A DNA stretch of 64,000 bases from Streptomyces sp. STR69. GTDB lineage: Bacteria > Actinomycetota > Actinomycetes > Streptomycetales > Streptomycetaceae. Below, piece by piece: positions 1 through 9,155 of this stretch. The stretch's first letter is position 1; each line of letters starts with the position of its first letter. Location: contig NZ_JALJRY010000011.1 of assembly GCF_024519455.1 (NCBI RefSeq), positions 124,001 through 188,000 on the forward strand, in the 5' to 3' direction. A program made the position numbers and the translations under genes. The notes under the pieces are model-generated. The model did no database searches, was not told the DNA's origin, and saw only the letters and a program-made list of their open reading frames with translations.

Positions 1-1
1 C

Positions 2-67
2 GACCTGTCGGAGTTCCACAAGGCCGGCGGCGGCATCAAGTGCTGCACCCAGGAGATCCGCTCATGA
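2..67 (+). CDS. ddaH: Dimethylarginine dimethylaminohydrolase, C-terminal end only
   Basis: Only the last 21 codons are in the window, ending in TGA at 65-67. The tail has a glycine-rich stretch followed by KCCTQEIR, which is the pattern around the catalytic cysteine at the C-terminus of DDAH/arginine-deiminase-fold enzymes that release citrulline from methylated arginine. The stop overlaps the start of the ornithine aminotransferase gene (ATGA), so the two are translationally coupled in an arginine/ornithine catabolic unit. The name rests on a short fragment. Confidence 0.7.
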   Translation, partial: DLSEFHKAGGGIKCCTQEIRS

Positions 68-1290
68 CCGCACCCGCCAGTGCTCGTACATCCGCCGACC
101 TCATCCGCGCCGAGGAGCCGGTCCTCGCGCACAACTACCACCCGCTGCCCGTGGTCGTGGCCCGTGCCGAGGGCACCTGGGTGGAAGATGTCGAGGGCCG
201 CCGCTACCTCGACATGCTCGCGGGCTACTCGGCTCTCAACTTCGGCCACCGCCACCCGGCGTTGATCGAGGCGGCCCACCGCCAGCTCGACCAGCTGACG
301 CTCACCTCCCGCGCCTTCCACAACGACAAGCTGGCCGAATTCGCCGAACGGCTCGCGGAGTTGACCGGGCTCGACATGGTGCTCCCGATGAACACGGGCG
401 CGGAGGCGGTCGAGAGCGGCATCAAGGTGGCCCGCAAATGGGCCTACGACGTGAAGGGCGTCCCCGCCGACCGGGCGACCATCGTCGTCGCGGCGGAGAA
501 CTTCCACGGCCGCACGACGACGATCGTCAGCTTCTCCACCGACGAGACGGCGCGGGCGGGCTTCGGTCCCTTCACACCGGGCTTCCGGATCGTGCCGTAC
601 AACGACCTCGCGGCGCTGGAGGCGGCGGTCGACGAGACGACGGCGGCGGTACTGCTCGAACCCATCCAGGGCGAGGCCGGCGTGATCATCCCGGACGCCG
701 GCTATCTGGCCGGTGTACGTGAACTCACCAGCCGCAAGGGCTGCTTGTTCATCGCGGACGAGATCCAGTCGGGGCTCGGCCGCACCGGCCGCACGCTCGC
801 CGTCGAGCACGAGGGTGTCGTCCCGGACGTACTGCTGCTCGGCAAGGCGCTCGGCGGCGGCATCGTGCCCGTGTCGGCGGTGGTCGCGAGGCGCGAGGTG
901 CTGGGGGTGCTGCACCCGGGCGAGCACGGGTCGACGTTCGGCGGAAACCCGCTCGCCGCGGCGGTCGGCACGGCGGTCGTCGAGCTGCTGGAGACCGGCG
1001 AATTCCAGCGCAGGGCCACGGAGTTGGGTGTGGTGCTGCGGGACGGTCTGACCGAGCTGGTCGGCAAGGGCGTGGTCGGTTTCCGCTCACGCGGCCTCTG
1101 GGCGGGCGTCGATGTCGACCCGGCCATCGGCACCGGCCGCGAGATCAGCGAACGCCTCATGCGGGAGGGCGTGTTGGCCAAGGACACCCACGGCTCCACG
1201 ATCCGGCTGGCCCCGCCGCTGACCATCACGGCGGACGAACTCCGCGCTGCCGTGGGCGCGTTGGAGAGGGTGCTGACGCAAGGGGCGTGA
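64..1290 (+). CDS. rocD: Ornithine aminotransferase
   Basis: This 408-residue class III PLP-dependent aminotransferase moves the delta-amino group of ornithine to 2-oxoglutarate, giving glutamate semialdehyde in arginine/ornithine breakdown. Visible landmarks are the NTGAEAVE phosphate-binding stretch, the FIADEIQSG motif with the PLP-nitrogen aspartate near residue 232, and the Schiff-base lysine in LLGKALGGG near residue 261. The length fits the family. The ATG at 64 is chosen over an in-frame ATG at 40 because it overlaps the preceding stop (ATGA) and has AGGAG 7-8 bases upstream. It is a cytoplasmic enzyme paired with ddaH. Confidence 0.93.
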   Translation: MTAPASARTSADLIRAEEPVLAHNYHPLPVVVARAEGTWVEDVEGRRYLDMLAGYSALNFGHRHPALIEAAHRQLDQLTLTSRAFHNDKLAEFAERLAELTGLDMVLPMNTGAEAVESGIKVARKWAYDVKGVPADRATIVVAAENFHGRTTTIVSFSTDETARAGFGPFTPGFRIVPYNDLAALEAAVDETTAAVLLEPIQGEAGVIIPDAGYLAGVRELTSRKGCLFIADEIQSGLGRTGRTLAVEHEGVVPDVLLLGKALGGGIVPVSAVVARREVLGVLHPGEHGSTFGGNPLAAAVGTAVVELLETGEFQRRATELGVVLRDGLTELVGKGVVGFRSRGLWAGVDVDPAIGTGREISERLMREGVLAKDTHGSTIRLAPPLTITADELRAAVGALERVLTQGA

Positions 1291-1297
1291 GGTGACG

Positions 1298-1335
1298 GGT
1301 GGTTGGACCGGCGCGGGGACGTCGGTCCGACCACC
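1298..1335. terminator. Hairpin terminator between rocD and the convergent small gene
   Basis: A 13-pair stem (1298-1310 with 1323-1335, one G-U pair) encloses a 12-base loop just after the rocD stop. It lies between convergent genes and could act in both directions. Confidence 0.65.
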
Positions 1336-1347
1336 GTCCCCCGACCA

Positions 1348-1614
1348 CTACGTGTCCGTGGGGGTGTCGGCCAGGGCCGCCTGCGCAAGCAGTCGACGCG
1401 CCAGGTCACGGGCCTCGTCCACGGTCAGCGAAGCCCAGAGCCCGGGCTCGCCGCGCACGACCGGGCCCACGTCCAGGGTGACCCGGGTGATCGGCCGTTC
1501 CGGGAGCGCCAGCAGCAGCCGCTTCACCGCGACCTGCCGACCGCAGGTGGTCACCAACGGCGCTTCACCCGACGGCGGGAGCGGCTCCTGCCCTGACCGA
1601 ATCATCTCGTCCAC
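1348..1614 (-). CDS. Hypothetical small protein
   Basis: An 88-residue protein I do not recognise. It starts with GTG at 1614 or ATG at 1605. The sequence looks like a compact alpha/beta fold, and a helical segment near the C-terminus (LTVDEARDLARRLLAQA) suggests a real product. It is monocistronic and convergent with rocD. No signal peptide or membrane segment is visible. Confidence 0.6.
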   Translation of the reverse strand: MDEMIRSGQEPLPPSGEAPLVTTCGRQVAVKRLLLALPERPITRVTLDVGPVVRGEPGLWASLTVDEARDLARRLLAQAALADTPTDT

Positions 1615-1877
1615 GACCCTTCTCTGAATACCCGGCGAGGTATCAGGAGCAGCGCCGGACGGGGCTGGGTTGTTCCCGACCCGGGTGAGGCGGCCGTAGC
1701 GCAGCGTATGCGGTCCTGCGGCGGACCGTGGTGCTCCCGAACCCCCGGGTGAACCCCGGGCGAATTCTCGCCCGCCCTCCGGTCAGGACCGGGTCAAGGG
1801 ACGCGGTGGGGGCCGTGGCGTCCTCATAAGATCGCTGGTACCGCCACCTTTCGTACGACTCCCCCTGGAGGCCCGGC

Positions 1878-3143
1878 GTGCCCGAAACCGCGCGCGGCTC
1901 CGAACCCGAGACCGAGCCCGGTCCGCCGTCACCCTCGTCGGCCCCCACCACCCGCCGCCGCAGCGCCCTGCTCGCGGCCGGTGCCCTGGTCGCCGTGGCG
2001 GCCGTGACAGCCGGTGTGCTGGCCGCCCGGGGGTCCGGCTCGGGCGGCAAGGCCGCTGCCGCCGCCGACGGGCTGCCGCACACCTCCGTCGAGGTCGCGA
2101 CCTCCGGCTGCGGCAGCGGCTGGACGCATCCGCAGGCGGGGCACCAGGTCTTCGAGCTGCACAACACGTCCAGCACGGCCGCCGAGGTGTACCTGACCGA
2201 CGCGACGACCGGCGCGGTCTACGGCGAGGTCGAGGGGCTCGCACCGGGCACGGTCCGGCCGTTGGGCGTGACGCTCGGGAACGGGTCGTACGCCTTCAAG
2301 TGCCTGCCCGACGACGCCGACGCCGTGACCGGGCCCACCGTCCGCATCACCGGCTCGAAGGTGCAGAGCGGACCGGCGGCCGTGCCGATCACCCAGCAGG
2401 AGCTGATCCCGCCGACGTTGGCCTACCAGAAGTGGATTCAGGCCCGGACCGTCGAACTGGCGCAGAAGACCGACGTGTTGAAGGCCGCCGTCGATCGCGG
2501 TGATCTCGCCGCGGCCCGCAAGGCGTGGCTGCCCGCTCATCTCGTCTACGAGCGGATGGGCGCCGCCTACGGCACGTTCGGTGACTCCGACGGGGCGATC
2601 AACGGCACGACTGCCGGGCTCTCCGGCGGAGTGCGCGACGCCGGGTTCACCGGGTTCCACCGGGTCGAGTACGGGCTGTGGCACGGCGAGTCGGCGAGCG
2701 GGCTGCGTGGTCCGGCGGACCAACTCGCCAAGGACGTCCACGCGTTGGAGAGCAGCTGGCCCACCCAGCGGATGGATCCGGCCGACACCGGGCTGCGCGC
2801 GCACGAGATCCTGGAGAACACCGTGCAGTTCGAGCTGACCGGCCGCACCGACTACGGCAGCGGCACCAACCTGGCCACCGCCCTCGCCAACCTCGACGGC
2901 ACCCGGGTACTGCTCGGATACCTGGGCCCGCTGCTGAAGACCCGGGACTCGGACTACGCCGAGCTCGGCGACTGGATGGACCGGGCCCAGCACACCCTGG
3001 ACGGCCTCGACCACTCCGGGAAGTGGACCCCCTTGGCTCAACTCACCCGTCCGCAAAGGGAGAAGGTCGACTCCGACCTCGGCGGACTGGTCGAGCGGCT
3101 GGCCGACGTGGCCGCCCTCACGGACGTACGGAGGACCGCGTGA
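1878..3143 (+). CDS. efeO: Iron uptake protein EfeO (cupredoxin-like plus M75 domain)
   Basis: A 421-residue extracytoplasmic component of the Efe iron-uptake system. An RR-containing cytoplasmic start (about residues 1-30) precedes a hydrophobic anchor (about 31-50), then a cupredoxin-like domain, then the imelysin/M75 helical domain with the HLVYE metal-binding motif at residues 221-225. The GTG start at 1878 has CTGGAGG upstream. The stop overlaps the start of efeB (GTGA), giving a coupled pair. No EfeU permease gene lies next to it in this window, so the permease must be elsewhere or the pair works with another transporter. Confidence 0.9.
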   Translation: MPETARGSEPETEPGPPSPSSAPTTRRRSALLAAGALVAVAAVTAGVLAARGSGSGGKAAAAADGLPHTSVEVATSGCGSGWTHPQAGHQVFELHNTSSTAAEVYLTDATTGAVYGEVEGLAPGTVRPLGVTLGNGSYAFKCLPDDADAVTGPTVRITGSKVQSGPAAVPITQQELIPPTLAYQKWIQARTVELAQKTDVLKAAVDRGDLAAARKAWLPAHLVYERMGAAYGTFGDSDGAINGTTAGLSGGVRDAGFTGFHRVEYGLWHGESASGLRGPADQLAKDVHALESSWPTQRMDPADTGLRAHEILENTVQFELTGRTDYGSGTNLATALANLDGTRVLLGYLGPLLKTRDSDYAELGDWMDRAQHTLDGLDHSGKWTPLAQLTRPQREKVDSDLGGLVERLADVAALTDVRRTA

Positions 3144-4360
3144 AGCGCGGACACGAAGTGGGCCGCCGGGGTTTCCTGGCGAGCGCGGCGGCCGTGGCCG
3201 GTGCCGGTCTGGTGGCCGCCGACCGGGGTACGGCCTCGGCCGCCGCGGCCGAAACCAGTGCTCGCGTGCCCTTCCACGGTCTCCACCAGGCCGGGATCAT
3301 CACCCCGGCGCAGCGCGCCACGGCGTTCGTCTCCTTCGACACGACCGCCGAGAACCGGGCCGAACTGACCGAGCTGCTGCGGACGTTGACCGACCGGGTG
3401 CGTTTCCTGACCTCCGGCGGAAGCCCGGAGGACCTGGGCATCACCGCCCCGCCCGCCGACTCCGGCACCCTGGGTCCGGACCTTCCCGCCGACCGGCTGA
3501 GCGTCACGGTCGGTGCCGGGGCCTCGCTCTTCGACGACCGCTACGGGCTCGCGAAGCGCGTGCCCCGCCGGCTGACCGCGATGCCCGCCTTCCCCGACGA
3601 CGATCTCGACTCCGCCTGGTGCCACGGCGATCTGAGCGTGCAGTTCTGCGCCGACACCTCCGACACCGTGCTGCACGCCCTGCGCGATGTCACCCGGCAC
3701 ACCCGTGGCGGCATGCAGGTGCGCTGGCGGACGGACGGGTTCATCAGCCCGCCGCGCCCCTCGGGCACCCCGCGCAACCACCTGGGCTTCAAGGACGGCA
3801 TCGCCAACCCGGCAGTGACCGACGCCCGCGCGATGAACGACCTCGTGTGGGTGGGAGCCGACAGCGGCGAACCAGCCTGGACGACCGGTGGCAGCTATCA
3901 AGTCGTACGGCTGATCCGGATGTTGGTGGAGTTCTGGGACCGGGTCTCCCTCACCGAGCAGGAGCGGATGTTCGGCCGAGCCCGGGACACCGGCGCCCCG
4001 CTGGACGGACGGCACGAGAAGGACACCCCGAACTTCGCCCAGGACCCGCAGGGCGATGTCATCCCGCTCGACAGCCACATCCGGCTCGCCAACCCGCGCA
4101 CCACGCAGAGCGCCGACCAGCGGATCCTGCGCCGGGGCTACAACTACGACCGGGGCATGGACAGCAACGGCAACCTCGACATGGGGCTGCTGTTCTGCTG
4201 CTACCAGCAGGACCTGGCCCGGCAGTTCGAGACCGTGCAGAAACGGCTGGCCGGTGAACCGCTGGTCGACTACGTCTCGCCGTACGGCGGCGGCTACTTC
4301 TTCGCGCTGCCCGGGGTCCGCGACAGCGCCGACTGGCTGGGCCGGACCCTGCTGACCTGA
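3140..4360 (+). CDS. efeB: Deferrochelatase/peroxidase EfeB (DyP-type), Tat-exported
   Basis: A 406-residue dye-decolorising-type haem peroxidase. The N-terminus carries a twin-arginine signal (RRGFLAS near residues 9-15, then an alanine-rich hydrophobic core), so it is exported folded with haem. The distal GFKDG motif puts the catalytic aspartate near residue 219, and the proximal haem ligand is probably His313 in DSHIRLANPR. EfeB oxidises or extracts iron for delivery through EfeO. The GTG start overlaps the efeO stop. Confidence 0.92.
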   Translation: MKRGHEVGRRGFLASAAAVAGAGLVAADRGTASAAAAETSARVPFHGLHQAGIITPAQRATAFVSFDTTAENRAELTELLRTLTDRVRFLTSGGSPEDLGITAPPADSGTLGPDLPADRLSVTVGAGASLFDDRYGLAKRVPRRLTAMPAFPDDDLDSAWCHGDLSVQFCADTSDTVLHALRDVTRHTRGGMQVRWRTDGFISPPRPSGTPRNHLGFKDGIANPAVTDARAMNDLVWVGADSGEPAWTTGGSYQVVRLIRMLVEFWDRVSLTEQERMFGRARDTGAPLDGRHEKDTPNFAQDPQGDVIPLDSHIRLANPRTTQSADQRILRRGYNYDRGMDSNGNLDMGLLFCCYQQDLARQFETVQKRLAGEPLVDYVSPYGGGYFFALPGVRDSADWLGRTLLT

Positions 4361-4533
4361 GAGCAGGGTCAAGAACGGGCCAACAGACCATGAGGAATTC
4401 CTGACCGGGCGTTCGCTCCCACGTCATTGCCGCTCCCCCGCCCCGCCGTCACCATTGCCCAGGCTACGGCCGTAGGCGTCACGGTCATGGGTGGCGCGGC
4501 AGTGAGAACAGTGCTCCCGGAAGGCGAGACAGC

Positions 4534-6411
4534 ATGATCGGCACAGGAAGAATCCCAGGCGCGCGGCGCGGGTTGACCCGCGTGGGTGCCCTGCTCGGCG
4601 CGGCGGCGCTGGCCACGGCGGGCGGGGTCGTCCCGGCGGCGGCGAACTCCGGCGGCCACCAGCCCTCCGGCAGCACGCACACGGCCACCCCGATCAAGCA
4701 TGTGGTGGTGCTCTACGACGAGAACATCTCGTTCGACCACTACTTCGCCACCTACCCGCAGGCCGCCAACACGGACGGCACGAAGTTCAAGGCCGCGGCC
4801 CACACGCCGAAGGCCGACAACCTGCTCAGCGCCGGGCTGCTGAAGAAGAACCCGAACCTCTACACGCCCACCCGGCTGAGCAGTTCGCAGGCCATGACCT
4901 GCGACCAGAACCACTCCTACGGCCCCGAGCAGTACGCGGCCGACGGCGGCAAGGCCGACAAGTACGTCGAGAACACCGAGGTCAACAAGTGCAGTGGCCT
5001 CTTCGGTGAGCCCGGTCTGGTGATGGACTACTACGACGGCAATACCGTCACGGGCCTGTGGAACTACGCCCAGCAGTACGCCCTCAACGACAAGTCGTTC
5101 AGCTCGACCTTCGGTCCTTCCACGCCCGGCGCCCTGAACCTGATCTCCGGCCAGACGCACGGCGTGATCTCGGTCGACCCGGCCTCCGGCACCGAGAACC
5201 CCAAGCAGACCACGACCCCGGACTCCTACACCGTGGTCTCCCCGAACGCCAAGGGCGTCGGCACGGTCATCAACGACCCCGACCCGGCCTTCGACGACTG
5301 CTCGGACAAGGACCACTCCTCGACCAGCGCGCTCGCGGCGATGCAGGGCAAGAACATCGGTGACCTGCTCAACAACAAGGGCGTGAGCTGGGGCTGGTTC
5401 CAGGGCGGCTTCCGGCCCAGCACCGCGTGGGACGGCAAGAGCGGCGACTACGCGAAGTGCGCCGGCACCACCCACACCAACGTCGGCGGCGCCGCTTCCG
5501 AGGACTACAGCCCCCACCACTCGCCGTTCGAGTACTACAAGTCGACGTCCAACCCGCACCACCTGGCGCCGAAGTCCGTCGCCGAGATCGGCCACAACGG
5601 CCGGGCGAACCACAACTACGACCTGACGGACTTCGACGCGGCGCTGAAGGCCAACCACCTTCCCGCGGTGAGCTTCCTGAAGGCGGCCGAGTACCAGGAC
5701 GGGCACGCCGGTTACTCCGACCCGACGGACGAGCAGAACTTCCTGATCAAGGAGATCAACGCGATCCAGAAGTCGCCCGAATGGAAGTCGACGGCGGTCG
5801 TCATCGCCTACGACGACTCCGACGGCTGGTACGACCACGTGACCTCCAAGGTGCTCAACGGCTCCAAGGACTCCACGGTCGGCTCCAACGGCAAGGCCAC
5901 CGACAGCCCGGCCTGCCAGTCCGGTCCGGCCGCGAAGGGCGGCTACGCCGACCGCTGCGGTCCCGGCACCCGGCAGCCGCTGCTCGTCATTTCGCCCTAC
6001 AGCAAGGTCAACAAGATCGACCACACGCCCACCGAGCAGGCGTCGATCACGCAGTTCATCGAGGACAACTGGCACACCGGCCGGATCGGTGACGCGTCCT
6101 TCGACCAGCGGGCGGGCACCCTGGGCGGCATGTTCGACTTCAAGCACCCGAACGACAAGCAGGTGCTGCTGAACACGAACGGCTCGGTGCAGTCGGTCAA
6201 GCGGATCCCGCAATACTCCCAGACGTCGTCGACGGCCACCACGGCGCCGTACCCGGCGTACGTCCAGGACCTGAAGGCGCAGAACGTCGCCGCCAGCGGC
6301 ACCGCCTCCGACACGCCGGCGATCGCGATAGGCGCGGGGCTCGTCACCGCCGCGGGCGCGACCACCGCGTTCGCGCTGTACCGCCGCAGGGCGCGCACCG
6401 CGTCCGTGTAA
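4534..6411 (+). CDS. Secreted phosphoesterase / phospholipase C family protein
   Basis: A 625-residue member of the alkaline-phosphatase-like phosphoesterase family that includes bacterial phospholipases C and acid phosphatases. It has an N-terminal signal peptide (about residues 1-38, AAAN cleavage region), then the IKHVVVLYDENISFDHYF opening typical of the family, and later DDSDGWYDH, RCGPGTRQPLL and TEQASITQFIEDNW, which carry metal-binding and active-site residues. A hydrophobic segment followed by RRRAR at the extreme C-terminus suggests anchoring after export. It is monocistronic, and the substrate cannot be read from the sequence. Confidence 0.85.
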   Translation: MIGTGRIPGARRGLTRVGALLGAAALATAGGVVPAAANSGGHQPSGSTHTATPIKHVVVLYDENISFDHYFATYPQAANTDGTKFKAAAHTPKADNLLSAGLLKKNPNLYTPTRLSSSQAMTCDQNHSYGPEQYAADGGKADKYVENTEVNKCSGLFGEPGLVMDYYDGNTVTGLWNYAQQYALNDKSFSSTFGPSTPGALNLISGQTHGVISVDPASGTENPKQTTTPDSYTVVSPNAKGVGTVINDPDPAFDDCSDKDHSSTSALAAMQGKNIGDLLNNKGVSWGWFQGGFRPSTAWDGKSGDYAKCAGTTHTNVGGAASEDYSPHHSPFEYYKSTSNPHHLAPKSVAEIGHNGRANHNYDLTDFDAALKANHLPAVSFLKAAEYQDGHAGYSDPTDEQNFLIKEINAIQKSPEWKSTAVVIAYDDSDGWYDHVTSKVLNGSKDSTVGSNGKATDSPACQSGPAAKGGYADRCGPGTRQPLLVISPYSKVNKIDHTPTEQASITQFIEDNWHTGRIGDASFDQRAGTLGGMFDFKHPNDKQVLLNTNGSVQSVKRIPQYSQTSSTATTAPYPAYVQDLKAQNVAASGTASDTPAIAIGAGLVTAAGATTAFALYRRRARTASV

Positions 6412-6443
6412 CTCCCGGCGGACCTGGGGTAGTTGTTCCGTCC

Positions 6444-6478
6444 CGAGGGCGGCGAGGAGATCCTGCTCGCCGCCCTCG
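6444..6478. terminator. Hairpin terminator after the phosphoesterase gene
   Basis: A perfect 13-base-pair GC-rich stem (6444-6456 with 6466-6478) with a 9-base loop starts 33 bases after the stop codon. Confidence 0.7.
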
Positions 6479-6615
6479 GCCGTGTCGGCGGCGGGCTGAT
6501 CGCGACCGGTTCCGCGCGACGGCACCTGCCTCTACACTGGCAGCCACGAGATACCGGGTGACCTGCGAGAACAGATCGGTCGAGCCGACCCGCCGGAGTG
6601 AGGAGCGACCCCCCT

Positions 6616-7335
6616 TTGTTCTACTACCTCCTTAAATACGTCATTCTGGGTCCCTTGCTCAGACTCGTCTTCCGGCCCCGTATCGAGGGCCTCGACCACA
6701 TACCGGAGTCGGGCCCAGCGATCGTCGCCGGCAACCATCTCTCGTTCTCGGACCACTTCCTGATGCCCGCGGTGCTGAAGCGCCGGATCACCTTCCTCGC
6801 CAAGGCCGAGTACTTCACCGGGCCCGGCATCCGGGGCCGCCTCACGGCGACCTTCTTCCGCAGCGCGGGCCAGATCCCGGTCGACCGCTCCGGCAAGGAG
6901 GCGGGCCAGGCCGCGATCCGCGAGGGCCTCGGCGTCCTGAGCAAGGGCGAGCTGCTCGGCATCTACCCGGAGGGCACCCGCTCCCACGACGGCCGCCTCT
7001 ACAAGGGCAAGGTCGGCGTCGCGGTCATGGCCCTGAAGGCCCAGGTGCCCGTCATCCCCTGCGCGATGATCGGCACCTTCGAGGCCCAGCCGCCCGGCAA
7101 GGTCATCCCGAACATCCACCCGGTGACCATCCGCTTCGGCAAGCCCCTCGACTTCTCCCGCTACGCCGGCATGGAGAACGAGAAGGCGATCCTGCGTGCC
7201 ATCACCGACGAGATCATGTACGCGATCCTGATGCTCTCCGAGCAGGAGTACGTCGACCAGTACGCGGCCGTCGCCAAGGCCGCCGAGGCCGCCGAGGCGA
7301 AGGAACGCAAGTTCCCGCGCCTGCCGCTGAGTTGA
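6616..7335 (+). CDS. plsC: 1-acyl-sn-glycerol-3-phosphate acyltransferase family protein
   Basis: A 239-residue membrane-associated acyltransferase of phospholipid synthesis. The NHLSFSD block contains the catalytic HX4D motif (His41, Asp46), and YPEGTR supplies the substrate-binding block. TTG at 6616 is preferred because GAGGAG lies about 11 bases before it and the resulting FYYLLKY N-terminus suits the family. A GTG at 6598 in the same frame would add six residues that run through the ribosome-binding site. The C-terminus is lysine- and alanine-rich. Confidence 0.88.
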   Translation: MFYYLLKYVILGPLLRLVFRPRIEGLDHIPESGPAIVAGNHLSFSDHFLMPAVLKRRITFLAKAEYFTGPGIRGRLTATFFRSAGQIPVDRSGKEAGQAAIREGLGVLSKGELLGIYPEGTRSHDGRLYKGKVGVAVMALKAQVPVIPCAMIGTFEAQPPGKVIPNIHPVTIRFGKPLDFSRYAGMENEKAILRAITDEIMYAILMLSEQEYVDQYAAVAKAAEAAEAKERKFPRLPLS

Positions 7336-7361
7336 GGCTGCGCACGCAGAAGACATGCCGA

Positions 7362-7390
7362 GGGGCGGCCGGTTCGGAACCGGCCGCCCC
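7362..7390. terminator. Bidirectional terminator between convergent genes
   Basis: A near-perfect 29-base palindrome (7362-7375 pairing with 7377-7390, TTCGGAA at the tip) lies between the plsC stop and the stop of the opposing hydrolase gene. Confidence 0.8.
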
Positions 7391-7413
7391 AAGTCACGTA
7401 CGACTGCTGCTCG

Positions 7414-9021
7414 TTACGGCACCGGCGTCGCGTGCGGGGTGCACGTCACGTCGGAGGCGTCCACCTTGCCGGTGAGGAAGTAGGCGTCCACCCGGCTGTT
7501 GATGCACGGGTTGACCAGACCGGTCACACCGTGGGAGCCCGCGTCCTTCTCGGTGATCAGACGGGAGCCCTTGAAGCGCTGGTGCAGTACGACGGCACCC
7601 TCGTACGGCGTCGCGGCGTCACGCTGCGACTGCACGATGAGAACCGGCGGCAGACCCTTGCCGGTCTTGACCTCGACCGGGGACTGCTGCTTGACGGGCC
7701 AGGTGGCGCACGGCAGGTTCATCCAGGCGTTGGCCCAGGTCAGGAACGGGTACTTCTTGTTCAGCGCCGTGTTGTCCTTGTCCCACTTCGCCCAGCTGGT
7801 GGGCCACTTGGCGTCGGTGCACTCGACGGCCGTGTAGACGGCGTTGCCGTTCTCCGAGGTGATGTTGCCCGCGGTGTCCGCCATGTCGGGCGAGGCCGCG
7901 TCGATCAGCGGCTGGGGGTCACCGGCGAAGTACTTGCTGAACGCGGTGGCGACCGGCACCCACGAGGAGTCGTAGTACGGGGCGCCCTGGAAGAAGCCGA
8001 GCAGCTCGGCCGGACCGACGACCCCGCCGAGCGGGCTCTTCTTGGCGGTGGCGCGCAGCTGCAGCCACTTGGCCTGGACGGCGTCGCGCGTGGTGCCGAG
8101 GTGGAAGGCCGCGTCGTTCTTCGCGACCCAGTCCTCCCAGTCCTTCCAACGGCCCTCGAACGCGACGTCCTGGCCCAGGTTGGCCTCGTACCAGATGTTG
8201 TCGCGCGCCGGGTTGACGACGCTGTCGACGATCATCCGGCGGACGTGGCTCGGGAACAGGGTGCCGTAGACGGCGCCGAGGTAGGTGCCGTAGGAGACGC
8301 CCAGGTAGTTGAGCTTCTTCTCGCCGAGGGCGGCGCGGATGACGTCCAGGTCGCGCGCGGTGTTCGGCGTGGTCATCTGCGCGAGCATGGCGGTGCCGGT
8401 GCGCTCGGCGCAGCCGTCCGCGTACTCGCGGGCCAGCTTGCGCTGCGCGTTCTTGTCGGCCGTGGAGTCCGGTACCGGGTCCGCCTTGGGCGCCTTCACG
8501 AACTCCTGCGGGTCGATGCAGGAGATGGGCGCCGAGTGGCCGACGCCGCGCGGGTCAAAGCCCACGAAGTCGTACGCCTTGGACGTGTTGACCCACAGCG
8601 GGTTCTTGGTGGTGACCCGGAGCGGGAAGCGCATCCCGGAGGCGCCAGGACCGCCGGGGTTGTAGACGAGCGCGCCCTGGCGCTCCGCCGCGGTGCCGGT
8701 GCTGACCGCGCGGTCGACGGCGAGCTTGATCTTCTTGCCGTTGGGCTTGGTGTAGTCGATCGGCACGGTCACCCAGCCGCACTGGACCGGCTTCGCGAAG
8801 CCCCAGGCGGTGGGACAGTCCTGCCAGTCGATCCCGGCCTTCGCGGCGCGGGCGGCGGTGAGCGCGGCACCCTTGGCCGCACTGTCCTGTCCGTGGCTTG
8901 CCGCCTGGTTGGGCTGCGCGTTGGCCGTGGGCGCCGCCACGGCACCGGCTAACAGAGCCGCCGCGGCGAACCCGGCCGAGCCGAACGCCGTGACGCGGCT
9001 CCTCGGTCTGATGAACCTCAA
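7414..9021 (-). CDS. Secreted tripeptidyl aminopeptidase-like alpha/beta hydrolase
   Basis: A 535-residue exported serine peptidase resembling Streptomyces tripeptidyl aminopeptidases. It has a basic N-terminus and hydrophobic signal (about residues 1-35, ending near TANAQ), an oxyanion region with NPGGPGASG, the nucleophile elbow GVSYG (Ser243), and a C-terminal TAP-like region with a late GSHGVTG histidine. The TTG start at 9021 is chosen because GGGGAGGGG lies 5-7 bases upstream. An in-frame start at 9117 would put about 30 uncharacteristic residues before the signal. It probably trims peptides outside the cell. Confidence 0.87.
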   Translation of the reverse strand: MRFIRPRSRVTAFGSAGFAAAALLAGAVAAPTANAQPNQAASHGQDSAAKGAALTAARAAKAGIDWQDCPTAWGFAKPVQCGWVTVPIDYTKPNGKKIKLAVDRAVSTGTAAERQGALVYNPGGPGASGMRFPLRVTTKNPLWVNTSKAYDFVGFDPRGVGHSAPISCIDPQEFVKAPKADPVPDSTADKNAQRKLAREYADGCAERTGTAMLAQMTTPNTARDLDVIRAALGEKKLNYLGVSYGTYLGAVYGTLFPSHVRRMIVDSVVNPARDNIWYEANLGQDVAFEGRWKDWEDWVAKNDAAFHLGTTRDAVQAKWLQLRATAKKSPLGGVVGPAELLGFFQGAPYYDSSWVPVATAFSKYFAGDPQPLIDAASPDMADTAGNITSENGNAVYTAVECTDAKWPTSWAKWDKDNTALNKKYPFLTWANAWMNLPCATWPVKQQSPVEVKTGKGLPPVLIVQSQRDAATPYEGAVVLHQRFKGSRLITEKDAGSHGVTGLVNPCINSRVDAYFLTGKVDASDVTCTPHATPVP

Positions 9022-9155
9022 GTGGGCCCCTCCCCGTACATAGTTGCGAAATGGTCTCGGGGGATCCTCCCGGCTGTGAGGTGTCTGAGGACAGGGGCTG
9101 TTGACCTTCTTTACCAATCCGATAAGCGGAAACTCACGTACCGCTCAGCGGATAC

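Noticed and set aside
2678..4360. 560-codon frame joining efeO tail and efeB
   Set aside because: The N-terminal 150 codons run out of frame through efeO; efeB starts at the overlapping GTG at 3140 with a Tat signal.
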